From Streptomyces coeruleorubidus (GTDB taxonomy: Bacteria; Actinomycetota; Actinomycetes; Streptomycetales; Streptomycetaceae), in NCBI RefSeq assembly GCF_008705135.1, contig NZ_CP023694.1:1302001-1366000 (forward strand): a stretch of DNA of 64,000 bases, read 5' to 3'. The notes beneath the pieces are model-generated. The model had not been told where the DNA came from and made no database searches. It saw only the letters and a list, made by a program, of their open reading frames with translations. The position numbers were made by a program, and so were the translations under genes. Below, one piece after another: positions 52,504 through 61,928 of the stretch (within the stretch, counting starts at the first letter, position 1; the number at the start of each line of letters is the position of its first letter).

Positions 52504-53610
52504 TCAGGCCGCGGTGTAACCGAGTTGGCGCCGCATGTAGGGCGTCATGAGGGTCTTCGCCTTGGCCAGGGTGGTGGTGCGGCTGCCGAGGACCGCGGAC
52601 TCGCCGCCCGGTACGGGCAGCACGGTCAGTCCGTCGGCGGGGCCGAACGGCACGATGAGCGGGGTGCGCTGGATCGGCCGGTAGGAGCGCGGCTCCTTGC
52701 GGTGCTTGCCCGAACTCTGGAGGTAGGCGCGGATGTTGTGGGCCGCGATGTCCGCCTGGGCGAGGGCGGCGGGGGTGATCTTGAATTCGCTGACGTCGTT
52801 GACGTCGCCGACGGCGAACACGTCCAGCCTGCCCTCGACCCGGAGCGTCCGGTCGACCTTGACGTGTCCGTCCCTGTTCAGCCAGTCGCCGTGTCCGGCC
52901 AGGCGGAGCCAGAGCGTGTTGGGTGTGGTGCCCGTGGCCCAGAAGGACAGGTCGGCCTCGATGACGTTGCCGCGGCCGTCGCGGTAGGTGCCGAAGTCGT
53001 TGCCGGGCGACATGAACGAGTCGAGCCGCACCTCGATGTCATGGGACTCCAGCCACGCGAGGGCCTTGCGTCCCGGCCGGGTGCTGCCCGTGGAGTCGAG
53101 CAGCGCCGGTCCGGAGTGGGCGAGCGTGACCCGGGCGTCCGGCCGGGCGAGGCGGATCTCGGCGCAGAGTTCGACACCGCCGGGGCCGCCGCCGACGACG
53201 AGGACGTGCTCGGCCGTGGCGACGTTGCGCTGGTGTTCGGCGAACGACTTGGCCGCCTCCTCCACGGTGGTGCCCACGAAGCGGGCCGGCTCGGGGTAGT
53301 CGGCGCCGGTGGCGATCACGACCACGTCGTAGGGCAGCCGTTCCCCCGTGGCGAGGACTACCTGCCGCTCCGCGGTGTCGATGCGGACGGCCTTGCCCGC
53401 GACCACGCGGCCGTGGTGCAGCAGCCGGTCGAACGGAATGAAGGGCGTGTGCGTCCACTCGGGGCGCACCCCCGCGCGCAGGGAGGCGACGCGGTGGAAG
53501 AAGACCTCCTTGCGGTCCACCAGCGTGACCCGGGCCGTCCCGTCCAGCCGTTTCGCCAGCCGGACGCCGCCATAGCCGCCGCCGATCACCACTACATCGC
53601 CGTCGTACAC
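52504..53610 (-). CDS. FAD/NAD(P)-dependent oxidoreductase (NDH-2/AIF-like)
   Basis: A 368-residue flavoprotein. The FAD motif is VVVIGGGYGGVRLAKRL at the N-terminus, the NAD(P) motif is HVLVVGGGPGGVELCAE (about 139-155), and VFAVGDVNDV near 275 is the second FAD contact. It resembles type II NADH dehydrogenases and the AIFM2/FSP1 group, which transfer electrons from NAD(P)H to quinones at the membrane. GTG 53610 follows AGGAGACC; the frame is open to 53688 but without support. No clear membrane helix is seen, so association would be peripheral. It stands alone. Confidence 0.85.
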   Translation of the reverse strand: MYDGDVVVIGGGYGGVRLAKRLDGTARVTLVDRKEVFFHRVASLRAGVRPEWTHTPFIPFDRLLHHGRVVAGKAVRIDTAERQVVLATGERLPYDVVVIATGADYPEPARFVGTTVEEAAKSFAEHQRNVATAEHVLVVGGGPGGVELCAEIRLARPDARVTLAHSGPALLDSTGSTRPGRKALAWLESHDIEVRLDSFMSPGNDFGTYRDGRGNVIEADLSFWATGTTPNTLWLRLAGHGDWLNRDGHVKVDRTLRVEGRLDVFAVGDVNDVSEFKITPAALAQADIAAHNIRAYLQSSGKHRKEPRSYRPIQRTPLIVPFGPADGLTVLPVPGGESAVLGSRTTTLAKAKTLMTPYMRRQLGYTAA

Positions 53611-53778
53611 GCCCGGTCTCCTGTGCCTGGTGGGGGGTGCGAGCGCCGCCGCGGAACGGGCCCCGCTCGGTTCGACCCCGGCGGCCACTCGACTGACGGT
53701 GAGATTAGCGCTTGAAACTTAAAGAGACCCCCGGGGTTCCGTGCATGTTCCGTGAAGGGATGGGCACCTGAGCGGACG

Positions 53779-54942
53779 TCATTTCCCCCAGATCCTCCGG
53801 TACGCCTCCCGGTACCCCGACGGGTCCCAGGTCGTGGCGCCTTCGCTGTTGCCGGCCGTGGCGATGTGGACGGGGGCCGTGTACCCGCTGGCCGGGCGGC
53901 CGGAGAAGGCGCGGTTGAACTCGTCGACGATCTGCCAGCCCTGGAGGGACAGCGGTTCGGGCACGGTGGCGGCCTGGTACTGCCTGCTGTTGATGCGCTG
54001 GAAGGCGGACGGATCGCCGTCGCCCGCGCCGATGTTGTAGGGCGGCCCCGAGCCCTTCTCGCCGGCCGCGCGGAAGGCGGGGGCGGCGTCGGCGAAGTAC
54101 AGGTCGTTGATGGCCACGGAGTGGGTCCACCGGTCCTGGAACCGGGAGAGCAGCGAGGAGATCTCCCGCGGGGTACGGCTGCTCGCGTCCGGGATCGGGA
54201 TGTTCTCGACGGAGAGCAGCCGCACCCCGCGGCAATTGGTGAGTTCCTCCCTGATCAGGTCGGACTTGTTCCTCGCGAAGGGGATCGACGCGTCGGTGAT
54301 GAGCACGACCCCGGCACGGCCCTTCGAGTCGGAGATGATCCACTGCGCGCTGATGCGGGCCACGTCCTGGACGCGGGTGGTGACGTTGGTGAAGAGGTCG
54401 GGCTCCCGGCTGGGGCCGGGTTCGGGGACCGCGTGCCAGCCGATGAGCGGGATGCGCTGCGCGTTGGCCCGGGCGGCCTGCTGTGCGGTCGAGTCGGGGT
54501 CGAAGCCGCCGATGACGATGCCCGAGGGCCTGAGGGCCACGGCCTCGCTCATGGCCGCCTGGATACCGGCCGGGGTGCCTCCGCCGTCGATCACCCGGAC
54601 GTCCCACCCGATGACCCGGGCGGCTTCCCGCACCCCCCTCGCGGCGCCCGCGACGCCGGGATTGGTCATCGTCTGGGCGACGTAGACGATGGTCCTGCCG
54701 GACACCGCCTCCGGGCCGGTGGTGGGCCCGCCCCAGGGGATGTCGGTCCGCTCCGCCCGGGTGACGGCGGTCTGGGCCCTGGCCTGGACGTCGGGGCAGC
54801 CGCTCGGGCCCGTCGCGGTCTCCTCGGCGCCGTCCGACGAGCCGCGTTCGCAGCCGACGAGGGCGGTCGCCGTCACCAGAAGGGCGCAGCAGGCGAGCCG
54901 CGCGGTGCGGACTGCGGGGGCGGCCTTGCGGTTGCGGTGCAC
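53779..54942 (-). CDS. Sugar ABC transporter substrate-binding lipoprotein
   Basis: A 387-residue lipoprotein with a signal peptide ending in the lipobox LVGC (Cys about 31). The mature part is a ribose-type periplasmic-binding fold: TIVYVAQTMTNPGVAGAARGV at the start of lobe 1, the GIVIGGFDPDST segment, and a C-terminal lobe with TAPVHIATAGN. It captures a sugar or similar ligand and delivers it to the permease. It is the last gene of a three-gene operon (ATPase, permease, binding protein), 48 bp after the permease. The ligand is unknown. Confidence 0.9.
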   Translation of the reverse strand: MHRNRKAAPAVRTARLACCALLVTATALVGCERGSSDGAEETATGPSGCPDVQARAQTAVTRAERTDIPWGGPTTGPEAVSGRTIVYVAQTMTNPGVAGAARGVREAARVIGWDVRVIDGGGTPAGIQAAMSEAVALRPSGIVIGGFDPDSTAQQAARANAQRIPLIGWHAVPEPGPSREPDLFTNVTTRVQDVARISAQWIISDSKGRAGVVLITDASIPFARNKSDLIREELTNCRGVRLLSVENIPIPDASSRTPREISSLLSRFQDRWTHSVAINDLYFADAAPAFRAAGEKGSGPPYNIGAGDGDPSAFQRINSRQYQAATVPEPLSLQGWQIVDEFNRAFSGRPASGYTAPVHIATAGNSEGATTWDPSGYREAYRRIWGK

Positions 54943-54990
54943 GGGGGGGCTCCTGTGAGGGGATCGGCGCGGCGGGACGTGCCGAGGGGG

Positions 54991-56130
54991 TCAGGGCGGT
55001 GTGCCCGCCGTGCCGCCCTCCGGCGTCGGGCAAGACGGTGGCGGGGAGGGAGGCGGCGAGGAGGGTGGCGGTGCGGAGGACGGTGGCGGGGGTGGTGCGG
55101 CGGGTGTGTCGCGGGCCGCGGCGCCGCCGCGCAACCGGCGGCGGGCGGCGTATCCGGCCAGGCCCACGGCGATGAGCAGGGTGCCGCCGTGGAACAGCGG
55201 CACCGTCCAGAAGTCGGCGCCCAGCTGGGCGATGCCGGTGAGGCCGACGGCCAGGACGGCGACGGCGACGACAGTGCCCAGGGCGTTCGGCCGGCCGGGT
55301 TTGATCGCCGTGGATCCGAGCAGGGCTCCGACGAAGGCGGGCAGCAGGTAGTCGAGGCCGACGCTCGGGTTGCCGATCTGCTGCTGGGACGCGAGCAGCA
55401 CCCCGGCGAAGCCGACGATCAGCCCCGAGGCGGCGAACGCGTAGACGGTGTAGGTGCGGGTCGGGATGCCGACGAGGTCGGCCGCGCGCGGGTTCGACCC
55501 GACGACGTACAGGTACCGGCCGAGCGGCAGCCGCTCCAGTACCAGCCAGAGGACTCCAGCGAGGGCGAGCACGTAGAAGGCGGGGACCGGAAGGCCGAGG
55601 AACGTGGACTCGTAGAGGTCGGTGAACGCGGGCGGCAGGCCCTGGGGGCCGGGGACGATCCGGCTGCCGTCGGTGATCCAGCCGGTCACGGCGTACATCA
55701 TGCTGCCGGTGCCGAGGGTGGCGATGAAGGAGTCGATCCGGCCGAACTCGACGATGACGCCGTTGAGGACGCCGACGACCAGCCCTCCGGCGAGCACGGT
55801 GAGACAGGCGAGCGGCCAGGGCCAGCCCTCGTTGACGACGAGCTGCATCACCATGACGTGGGCCAGTCCGAGGCCGTAGCCGATGGAGAGGTCGAACGCG
55901 CCGGTGACGATGGGCACCATGGCGGCCAGCGCCAGGACGGCCGGGATCGACTGGTTGGAGAGGATCGAGTCGACGGTGTCCAGCGTAGGGAAGGTCTCCG
56001 GCAGGGCGAGGGAGAAGACCAGGTAGAGCAGGGCGGTGAGGGCGAGCAGGCCGTAGGCGCCGATGTGGTGCCCGCCGGGGGTGCGCAGGCGCCCGCGGCG
56101 GGGCGGTGAGGGCGAGGGCGGTTCGGTCAT
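54991..56130 (-). CDS. Sugar ABC transporter permease (RbsC-like)
   Basis: A 379-residue inner-membrane protein with about 9-10 helices. The RbsC family marks are FDLSIGYGLGLAHV (about 80-93), the GRIDSFIATLGTGSMMYAVTG stretch and the EAA-like VGSNPRAADLVGI (about 213-225). It forms the channel with the ATPase encoded just upstream. The ATG at 56130 overlaps the ATPase stop by 4 bp, a sign of coupling. The last 45 residues are an unusual run of Pro and Ser (from AAPPPPPSSAPPPSS to the end) exposed to the cytoplasm, echoing the Pro-rich linker of the ATPase. Confidence 0.9.
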   Translation of the reverse strand: MTEPPSPSPPRRGRLRTPGGHHIGAYGLLALTALLYLVFSLALPETFPTLDTVDSILSNQSIPAVLALAAMVPIVTGAFDLSIGYGLGLAHVMVMQLVVNEGWPWPLACLTVLAGGLVVGVLNGVIVEFGRIDSFIATLGTGSMMYAVTGWITDGSRIVPGPQGLPPAFTDLYESTFLGLPVPAFYVLALAGVLWLVLERLPLGRYLYVVGSNPRAADLVGIPTRTYTVYAFAASGLIVGFAGVLLASQQQIGNPSVGLDYLLPAFVGALLGSTAIKPGRPNALGTVVAVAVLAVGLTGIAQLGADFWTVPLFHGGTLLIAVGLAGYAARRRLRGGAAARDTPAAPPPPPSSAPPPSSPPPSPPPSCPTPEGGTAGTPP

Positions 56131-58130
56131 GGGGTCGTCGCGGCCGTGGACGGGGGCATGGCCGAGGCCGCCCGGGTGAGCCCGGTGACGGTGAGGGCGC
56201 CGCCGCTCAGCTCGGCCGTCACGGATCCGCGGACGAAGACCAGGGTGCGTCCGCACACGCTCGCGACCTCCTCGAAGTCGGTGGACAGGAGCAGGACTGC
56301 GAGGCCCGCCGACAGCGCCTCGTCGAGCAGGCGGTGGATCGCCGCCTTGGCGCCGATGTCCACGCTCGCGGTCGGCTCCTCGAGGATCAGCAGCCGCAGC
56401 TCCGTTCGCAGCCAGCGGCCGATCATGACTTTCTGCTGGTTCCCGCCGGAGAGGGTGGCGATGGGGGCCTCGCTGTCGCGGGGGCGCACGGAGAACCGCT
56501 CGATCAGGGCGGCGGCGTCGGCACGTTCCCGTCGGGGACCGATCCAGCGCGGCGCCGGCCGGCCTCCCGCACGGGGATTGGCCAGGAGGTTCTCCCGCAA
56601 GGTCAGTTCGGCGAGGCAGCCCTCCCGCAGCCGGTCGCCCGGCACGAAGCCGACACCGAGGGCGACGGCCTCCGCGACCGTGCGGGGGCGGTAGGGCCGC
56701 CCGTGCAGTACGGCCCGCCCGCCGAGGAGCGGCCGGGCCCCGGCCAGGGCACGCCCCAGGTCGGTGTGCCCGGCGTCCGAGAGCCCGACCAGTCCGAGAA
56801 CCTCTCCGGCGGCCACTTCCAGGCTGACGGGGCCGGCCAGGGGGGTGCGTACGGAGTCGAGGGCCAGGACGGGGAGTGCGGCTGCCGGGGGCGTGAGCGG
56901 GTGGTCGGCGGCCGGAGGGGTGGCGGGGTGGTCGGCGGCCGGGGGTCCGACGGGGTGGTCGGCAGCCGGAGTTCCGGCGGGGTGGTCGGCTTCCGAGGGC
57001 CGGGTGGGGCGTTCGGCAGCCGGAGTCCCAGCGGGGGGTTCGGCTGCCGCCGGAGGGGCGACGGGGCGGTCGGCAGCCGGAGTTCCGGCGGGGTGGTCGG
57101 CTTCCGAGGGCCGGGCGGGGCGTTCGGCAGCCGGAGTCCCAGCGGGGGGTTCGGCTGCCGCCGGAGGGGCGACGGGGCGGTCCACAGCCGGAGGGGTCGC
57201 AGGGTGGTCGCCAGCCGGAGTCCCTGCCGAGCGAGCAGCGGCCGGAGTGGCGGCAGGGCCGTCAGCAGGCGAGGGACGGGCCGGGTCGTCGGCAGGCGAC
57301 GGGCCGGCGGGGCGGGTGGCAGGCGAAGGTCGGGCAGGGCGGGTGGTAGGTGGGGTGTCCTCTGTGGTGTCCTCCTCACCGACGATGTCGTGGACCAGGC
57401 GGGCGGGGCTGTGGCCGGCGAGTCGGCCGTGGCTGACCAGGCGGCCGTCGCGCAGTACCGCGAAGGCGTCGGCGACCTCGTACACCTCGTCCAGGCGGTG
57501 GGTGACGTAGAGGATGGCGTGGCCGCGGTCGCGCAGGGCGTGCAGGACGCCGAAGAGCCGGGCGCTGTCCGCGGCGGGCAGGCGGGCGGTCGGCTCGTCG
57601 AGGACGATGAGCCTCGCGCGGGCCGCCAGGGCCCTGGCGATCGCGACGAGCGAGCGCTCGGCCGGTGCGAGCCCGGAGACCGGCGCGTCGGGGTCGAGGT
57701 GCCCGGCGACGACCCGCAGCGCCCCGACGCAGCGCTCGCGGGTGCGTCGCCAGGAGATCAGCCCCCTCCGGCGGGCGTATCCGTTGGTCAGGGCGATGTT
57801 CTCGGCGACCGTCATCCACTCCACGAGACCGAGGTCCTGGTGGATGAAGGACATGCTCCGGGACGCGGCAGGGCTGCCGAGGGGCTCGCCGTCCACGGTG
57901 ATCTGTCCCGCGTCGGCGGAGTGGACGCCGGCGAGGATCTTGATGAGCGTGGACTTGCCGGCGCCGTTGGGTCCGAGGAGGGCGAGCACGCTGCCGGCGT
58001 GGACGTCGAGGTCGACCCCGGCCAGCGCGACGGTCCCGCCGAACCGCTTGCCGAGCCCGCGGATACGGACCAAGGGCTCCGGCCCGGAGGGTGAAGCCGC
58101 CTTCACCGGCGTGTCAGGGGCGTCGCGCAC
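56127..58130 (-). CDS. Sugar ABC transporter ATPase (RbsA-like) with Pro/Ala-rich repeat linker
   Basis: A 667-residue fused double ATPase. Domain 1 (about 20-250) has Walker A GPNGAGKST and Walker B LIVLDEPTA, with a degenerate signature (GLAPAERS). Domain 2 (about 418-655) has a degenerate Walker A (GLVGLSDAGHTDL) but a good signature, LSGGNQQK, as in RbsA. Between them lies an inserted linker of about 160 residues (257-417) made of Pro, Ala, Asp and His, with a 37-residue unit repeated twice. RbsA proteins usually have about 500 residues and no such linker. The gene starts a three-gene transporter operon. Confidence 0.88.
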   Translation of the reverse strand: MRDAPDTPVKAASPSGPEPLVRIRGLGKRFGGTVALAGVDLDVHAGSVLALLGPNGAGKSTLIKILAGVHSADAGQITVDGEPLGSPAASRSMSFIHQDLGLVEWMTVAENIALTNGYARRRGLISWRRTRERCVGALRVVAGHLDPDAPVSGLAPAERSLVAIARALAARARLIVLDEPTARLPAADSARLFGVLHALRDRGHAILYVTHRLDEVYEVADAFAVLRDGRLVSHGRLAGHSPARLVHDIVGEEDTTEDTPPTTRPARPSPATRPAGPSPADDPARPSPADGPAATPAAARSAGTPAGDHPATPPAVDRPVAPPAAAEPPAGTPAAERPARPSEADHPAGTPAADRPVAPPAAAEPPAGTPAAERPTRPSEADHPAGTPAADHPVGPPAADHPATPPAADHPLTPPAAALPVLALDSVRTPLAGPVSLEVAAGEVLGLVGLSDAGHTDLGRALAGARPLLGGRAVLHGRPYRPRTVAEAVALGVGFVPGDRLREGCLAELTLRENLLANPRAGGRPAPRWIGPRRERADAAALIERFSVRPRDSEAPIATLSGGNQQKVMIGRWLRTELRLLILEEPTASVDIGAKAAIHRLLDEALSAGLAVLLLSTDFEEVASVCGRTLVFVRGSVTAELSGGALTVTGLTRAASAMPPSTAATTP
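56952..57182. repeat. Two near-identical 111-bp-period repeats in the ATPase linker
   Basis: About 120 bp are repeated with a 111-bp period (37 codons). The only visible change in the shared part is one T/C. The repeats keep the reading frame and sit inside shorter Pro/Ala-coding repeats that extend from about 56880 to 57360. Confidence 0.75.
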
Positions 58131-58198
58131 CCGATCAAATTACAGCATTTCGGGCACCTTTCGGCCGCTGTGGACCCGTACGCGGGTCGGCGGACGCC

Positions 58199-61100
58199 TC
58201 ACGCGGCGTCGAGCCCGCATTCGGCCCAGATGACCTTGCCCTCCGGCAGGTAGCGCGTGCCCCAGCTCTGCGAGAGCTGCGCGACGAGGAACAGGCCGCG
58301 ACCGCCCTCGTCGGTGCTGGCCGCCCGGCGCAGATGGGGGGCGGTGTTGCTGGCGTCGGAGACCTCGCAGATGAGGGTGCGCCCGTACAGCAGCCTGACC
58401 CGGATGGGCCCGGTGCCGTGCCGGACGGCGTTGGTGATCAGCTCGCTGAGGATCAGTTCCGCGGCGAACGCGGTCTCGTCGAGTCCCCAGTCGGACAGGC
58501 GGCGCAAGGCGGAGGCCCGGACCTCGCCGACGAGCGCCGGGTCGGCGGGCAGCTCCCAGGCGGCGATCCGGCCGGGGTCCAGGGCATGGACGCGCGCGAC
58601 GAGCAGGGCGATGTCGTCGTGCGGATGCGCGGGCGCCACGGTGTCCAGCACGGCCTGGCAGGTGTCCTCGGGTGCGCGCTCCGGATGGGCCAGGGCCACG
58701 CGCAACTGCTCCAGGACCACGTCCACGTCGCGGTGCCGGTCCTCGATGAGTCCGTCGGTGTAGAGCACGAGCTGACTGCCCTCGGGGACGTCGATCTCGA
58801 CGGCGTCGAAGGGCAGCCCTCCGAGACCCAGCGGGGGCCCGGCCGGGAGGTCGGGGTAGGACACGGTGCCGTCGGGGTGGACGAGTGCGGGCGGCGGGTG
58901 ACCGGCGCGCGCCATGAGGCACCGCTGCGCGGTCGGGTCGTAGACGGCGTACAGGCAGGTCGCGCCGATGACGCCGGCGCCCTTGCCGTCGGGATCCTCC
59001 CGGTCCAGGCGCCCCACGAGGTTGTCCAGGTGGGTGAGGACCTCGTCCGGGGAGAAGTCGAGCTCGGCGAAGCTGCGTGCCGCCGTCCGCAGCCGCCCCA
59101 TGGTGGCCGCGGAGAGCATGCCGTGGCCGACGACGTCGCCGACGAGGAGCCCGATACGCGCGCCGGAGAGCGGGATGACGTCGTACCAGTCCCCGCCCAC
59201 GTCGGACTCGGCGGGCAGATAGCGGTGGGCGACCTCGACGGCGTCCTGGTCGGGCAGACCGTGCGGCAGGAGCCTGCGCTGGAGGGCCAGGACCATGGTG
59301 CGTTCGTGGGTGTAGCGCCGGGCGTTGTCGATGGACAGGGCGGCGCGGGTGGCGAGTTCCTGGGCCAGCGAGCGGTCGTCGTCCCCGAAGGAGCTCCCGG
59401 TGCGGTAGAAGCTGGCGATGCCCAGGACGACACCGCGCGCGAGCAGGGGCACCGCGATGAGGGAGTGGACGTGGTCGAGCAGCCGTGCGGTGTGCTCGGG
59501 GTCCTGGGCGAGCCAGCCCGCGGCGGCCTTCAGGTCCGGCTCCAGCACCGCCTCGCCCCTGGTCAGGCAGCGCAGCTGGGGCGCGGTCGGGCCGAAGTCG
59601 ATGCGCTTGCCGGGCGGTGTGAAGGGCAGGCCCTCGCGGACGCCGTGCAGCACCGTGCGGCGCAGGTCGGCGAGGGGGTCGGCGGACTCCTCGCCGCGCA
59701 GGACGGCATCGGGCAGGTCGATGGTGACGAAGTCGGCCAGGCGCGGGACCGCCGTCTCGGCGAGCTCCTCGGCGGTGCGGCGCACGTCCAGGGTGGTGCC
59801 GATGCGGGCGCTGGCCTCGGACAGCAGCTCCAGGCGCCGGCGCGCGGCCAGGGCGTAGGCCCCGACATGCGGCTCCCCCACCATCACGAGCCCCCGGGCC
59901 GGGAACGGTGAGCCGGCGCGGTCGTCCGCCGCGCCCCCGCCGCCGACCGGGCCCCTGCCGTCGTCCGTAGTGCCCCTGCCGCCGTCGGTCGCGCCCCTGC
60001 CGCCGTCGGTCGTGCCCCTGCCGCCTTCCGCCGCGCCCCCGCCACCGTCGGCCGTGACAGTGCCACCGTCCGCCGTGGCGGTGCCGTCGATCCCTGTGGG
60101 TCCCCGGTCACCGCCCCTGCCACCGTCGGCCGGGACGGTACCGCCGGCCTCCGCGGATCCCCGGTCACCGCCGGGCGCCACCGTCGAGCCGGACGCGGCG
60201 GCGAGATGCCCGGACGGCAGGGTGATCGGCGGTCGTGCGAGCCGTGGGGCGGTCGAGAAGGCGGCGAGGTCCGGCAGCTCCTCCGCCTGGTGCGGCAGGA
60301 CGAGGGCCTCCCCCACCACGGTACCGGGCAGCACGGCCTCGATGGCGAAGCCCCGCACCCCGGAGGCGCTCGCCATCGGACGGCTCACGAGCGTCACCCG
60401 CCGGCCGTCGGGCAGGGCCACCTCGACGGCGGCCCGCTGCCCGCGGGAGATCAGCTCGGCGGCCTTCTCCCTCAGGATCGCCTGGTCACGGGGGTGCACT
60501 ACGTCGGCCAGCGCGTCCAGGGCCACGCCATGGTGCAGGCCGCCCTCGCCCCCGGTGGAAAGGTACGTCCGCAGCAGGGCGCGCTCGTGCGCGGAACTCT
60601 GCCCCAGCAGCCGCCGCTCGATGTTCTCGGCCGCCCGGCGGATCGCCGCGCTCAGCGCGGGCTGTTCGAAACCACGCGGATACCCGAAGCACAGGACGCC
60701 CTCGATGCGTCCGCTGAGCGGGTCACGGACGGGCATCGCGACGCAGGCGCTGCCCTGGGACCGTTCCGCGAAGTGCTCGGCGCCGTAGACGCGGATGAGC
60801 TGCCGCTCCGCCAGGGCGAGGCCGATGCCGTTGGTGCCGGCGACCTGCTCGGCGAAGACGAATCCCGGGACCCGCTGGATCGCCGGGAGGCTCCTGGCCA
60901 TCGCCGGGTCCCCGAACCGGCGCAGCAGGACCGTCCCGTTCGCGTCGGCGACCGAGATGTTGACCTGACTGCCGGAGAACGCGTCCTGGAGCCGGTCGAG
61001 CACCGGCACGGCCGCGCGGACGATACGGCCCCCCGGGTCGAAGTCCTCCCGGTAGGGGAGGTCGCTCGTGTCCGGCGACAGCCCCAGGGAGCGGCAGCGC

Positions 61101-61237
61101 TGCCACGAGTTCAGGATGGACGTCCGGACACCCGCGTCGACCTGCTCGCCCTGGAGAAACCGCTCGCGAAGCCGGGCGGGCCCCGTGCCGTCAGTCGCAC
61201 GTCCCGCCGGCTTGGGTTCCTCGCCGGACCGAACCAC
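58199..61237 (-). CDS. GAF-GAF-SpoIIE-HATPase phosphatase with AcoR-like N-terminus
   Basis: A 1012-residue sensor. The N-terminal 220 residues (RTSILNSWQRCRSLGLSP, VAGTNGIGLAL, GSACVAMPVRDP) resemble the GAF input domain of AcoR/DhaR activators. A second small domain (about 225-320) is followed by a Gly/Asp-rich low-complexity linker (about 345-450). Then come a GAF domain (about 465-640), a SpoIIE phosphatase (about 660-870, with SDVGGDWYDVI and VGDVVGHGMLS) and an RsbW-like HATPase (about 885-1005, SELITNAVRHG). It likely signals through partner switching in response to a small ligand. GTG 61237 follows GAGGCGAAGC. Confidence 0.9.
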   Translation of the reverse strand: MVRSGEEPKPAGRATDGTGPARLRERFLQGEQVDAGVRTSILNSWQRCRSLGLSPDTSDLPYREDFDPGGRIVRAAVPVLDRLQDAFSGSQVNISVADANGTVLLRRFGDPAMARSLPAIQRVPGFVFAEQVAGTNGIGLALAERQLIRVYGAEHFAERSQGSACVAMPVRDPLSGRIEGVLCFGYPRGFEQPALSAAIRRAAENIERRLLGQSSAHERALLRTYLSTGGEGGLHHGVALDALADVVHPRDQAILREKAAELISRGQRAAVEVALPDGRRVTLVSRPMASASGVRGFAIEAVLPGTVVGEALVLPHQAEELPDLAAFSTAPRLARPPITLPSGHLAAASGSTVAPGGDRGSAEAGGTVPADGGRGGDRGPTGIDGTATADGGTVTADGGGGAAEGGRGTTDGGRGATDGGRGTTDDGRGPVGGGGAADDRAGSPFPARGLVMVGEPHVGAYALAARRRLELLSEASARIGTTLDVRRTAEELAETAVPRLADFVTIDLPDAVLRGEESADPLADLRRTVLHGVREGLPFTPPGKRIDFGPTAPQLRCLTRGEAVLEPDLKAAAGWLAQDPEHTARLLDHVHSLIAVPLLARGVVLGIASFYRTGSSFGDDDRSLAQELATRAALSIDNARRYTHERTMVLALQRRLLPHGLPDQDAVEVAHRYLPAESDVGGDWYDVIPLSGARIGLLVGDVVGHGMLSAATMGRLRTAARSFAELDFSPDEVLTHLDNLVGRLDREDPDGKGAGVIGATCLYAVYDPTAQRCLMARAGHPPPALVHPDGTVSYPDLPAGPPLGLGGLPFDAVEIDVPEGSQLVLYTDGLIEDRHRDVDVVLEQLRVALAHPERAPEDTCQAVLDTVAPAHPHDDIALLVARVHALDPGRIAAWELPADPALVGEVRASALRRLSDWGLDETAFAAELILSELITNAVRHGTGPIRVRLLYGRTLICEVSDASNTAPHLRRAASTDEGGRGLFLVAQLSQSWGTRYLPEGKVIWAECGLDAA
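59958..60062. repeat. 21-bp tandem repeats encoding the Gly-rich linker
   Basis: CCCCTGCCGCCGTCGGTCGTG and variants repeat about five times with a 21-bp period inside the SpoIIE gene. They encode a GGRGTTD-like heptapeptide on the minus strand. Confidence 0.65.
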
Positions 61238-61330
61238 GCTTCGCCTCGCTTGCGCCCGCGATCATCCGCTGCTCGGAAGAGAATCTGGCATTGACGAGAA
61301 TACGGGCATTACGGTCGGGCGTCACGGTGC

Positions 61331-61369
61331 GCCGGAGCCGTTCGGGCGCCATGCCGCGGCGGCTCCGGC
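61331..61369 (-). terminator. Hairpin downstream of the YjbQ gene
   Basis: GCCGGAGCCG (61331-61340) pairs with CGGCTCCGGC (61360-61369) across a 19-base loop, 15 bp beyond the YjbQ stop codon. It probably ends that transcript before the SpoIIE gene promoter. Confidence 0.55.
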
Positions 61370-61383
61370 CGGGCGGACCGCGC

Positions 61384-61806
61384 TCACCCCAGGAAACTCA
61401 ACCGCACCTTCCGCTCCGGGTTGTCCTTGTTGGTGTCCACGAGGCACACCGACTGCCACGTCCCGAGCTCCAGCCGGCCGCCCAGCACCGGCAAGGTCGC
61501 GTGCGGCGGGACGAGGGCCGGCAGGACGTGGTCGCGGCCGTGGCCGGGACTGCCGTGCCGGTGCTGCCAGCGATCGTCGGCGGGCAGCAGCGTGTGCAGT
61601 GCGGCCAAGAGGTCGTCGTCGCTGCCGGCGCCGGTCTCGAGAACGGCGATTCCGGCTGTCGCGTGCGGGACGAAGACATTGAGGAGGCCGTCCCGCCCGG
61701 CCGCCGCCTCCCGCAGGAAGGACTCGCAGTCGCCGGTGATGTCGACGACCCTCTCCGTGGAACCGGTGCTGATGTTCAGAACTCGGGTGGTGAAGACATC
61801 TGACAT
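61384..61806 (-). CDS. YjbQ/UPF0047 family protein (secondary thiamine-phosphate synthase type)
   Basis: A 140-residue single-domain protein. VFVPHATAGIAVLETGAGSD (about 44-63) and SPGHGRDHVLPALVPPHAT (about 85-105) hold the conserved His and Asp residues that bind metal or phosphate. The family shows weak thiamine-phosphate synthase activity in some members; its true role is unclear. ATG 61806 starts the conserved region; an earlier in-frame ATG at 61824 adds six residues. It is divergent from the sulfonate transport locus. Confidence 0.88.
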   Translation of the reverse strand: MSDVFTTRVLNISTGSTERVVDITGDCESFLREAAAGRDGLLNVFVPHATAGIAVLETGAGSDDDLLAALHTLLPADDRWQHRHGSPGHGRDHVLPALVPPHATLPVLGGRLELGTWQSVCLVDTNKDNPERKVRLSFLG

Positions 61807-61891
61807 GCCCCCATCCTGACGCACGAGCCGGATTCCACCCGATCACCCCCGCCCGGGCGGCGGTACAGGCGTCCACTGGACGAGACGCTTG

Positions 61892-61921
61892 TTGACCGTG
61901 CGCATGCCACCTGGCTAGGTT
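61892..61921 (+). promoter_or_regulatory. Promoter of the ssu leader-peptide transcript
   Basis: TTGACC (61892-61897) and TAGGTT (61916-61921) with an 18-bp spacer form a good vegetative promoter. Transcription would begin near 61928, at or next to the ATG of the leader peptide, so the mRNA would be leaderless. Confidence 0.55.
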
Positions 61922-61928
61922 CAGCGGC

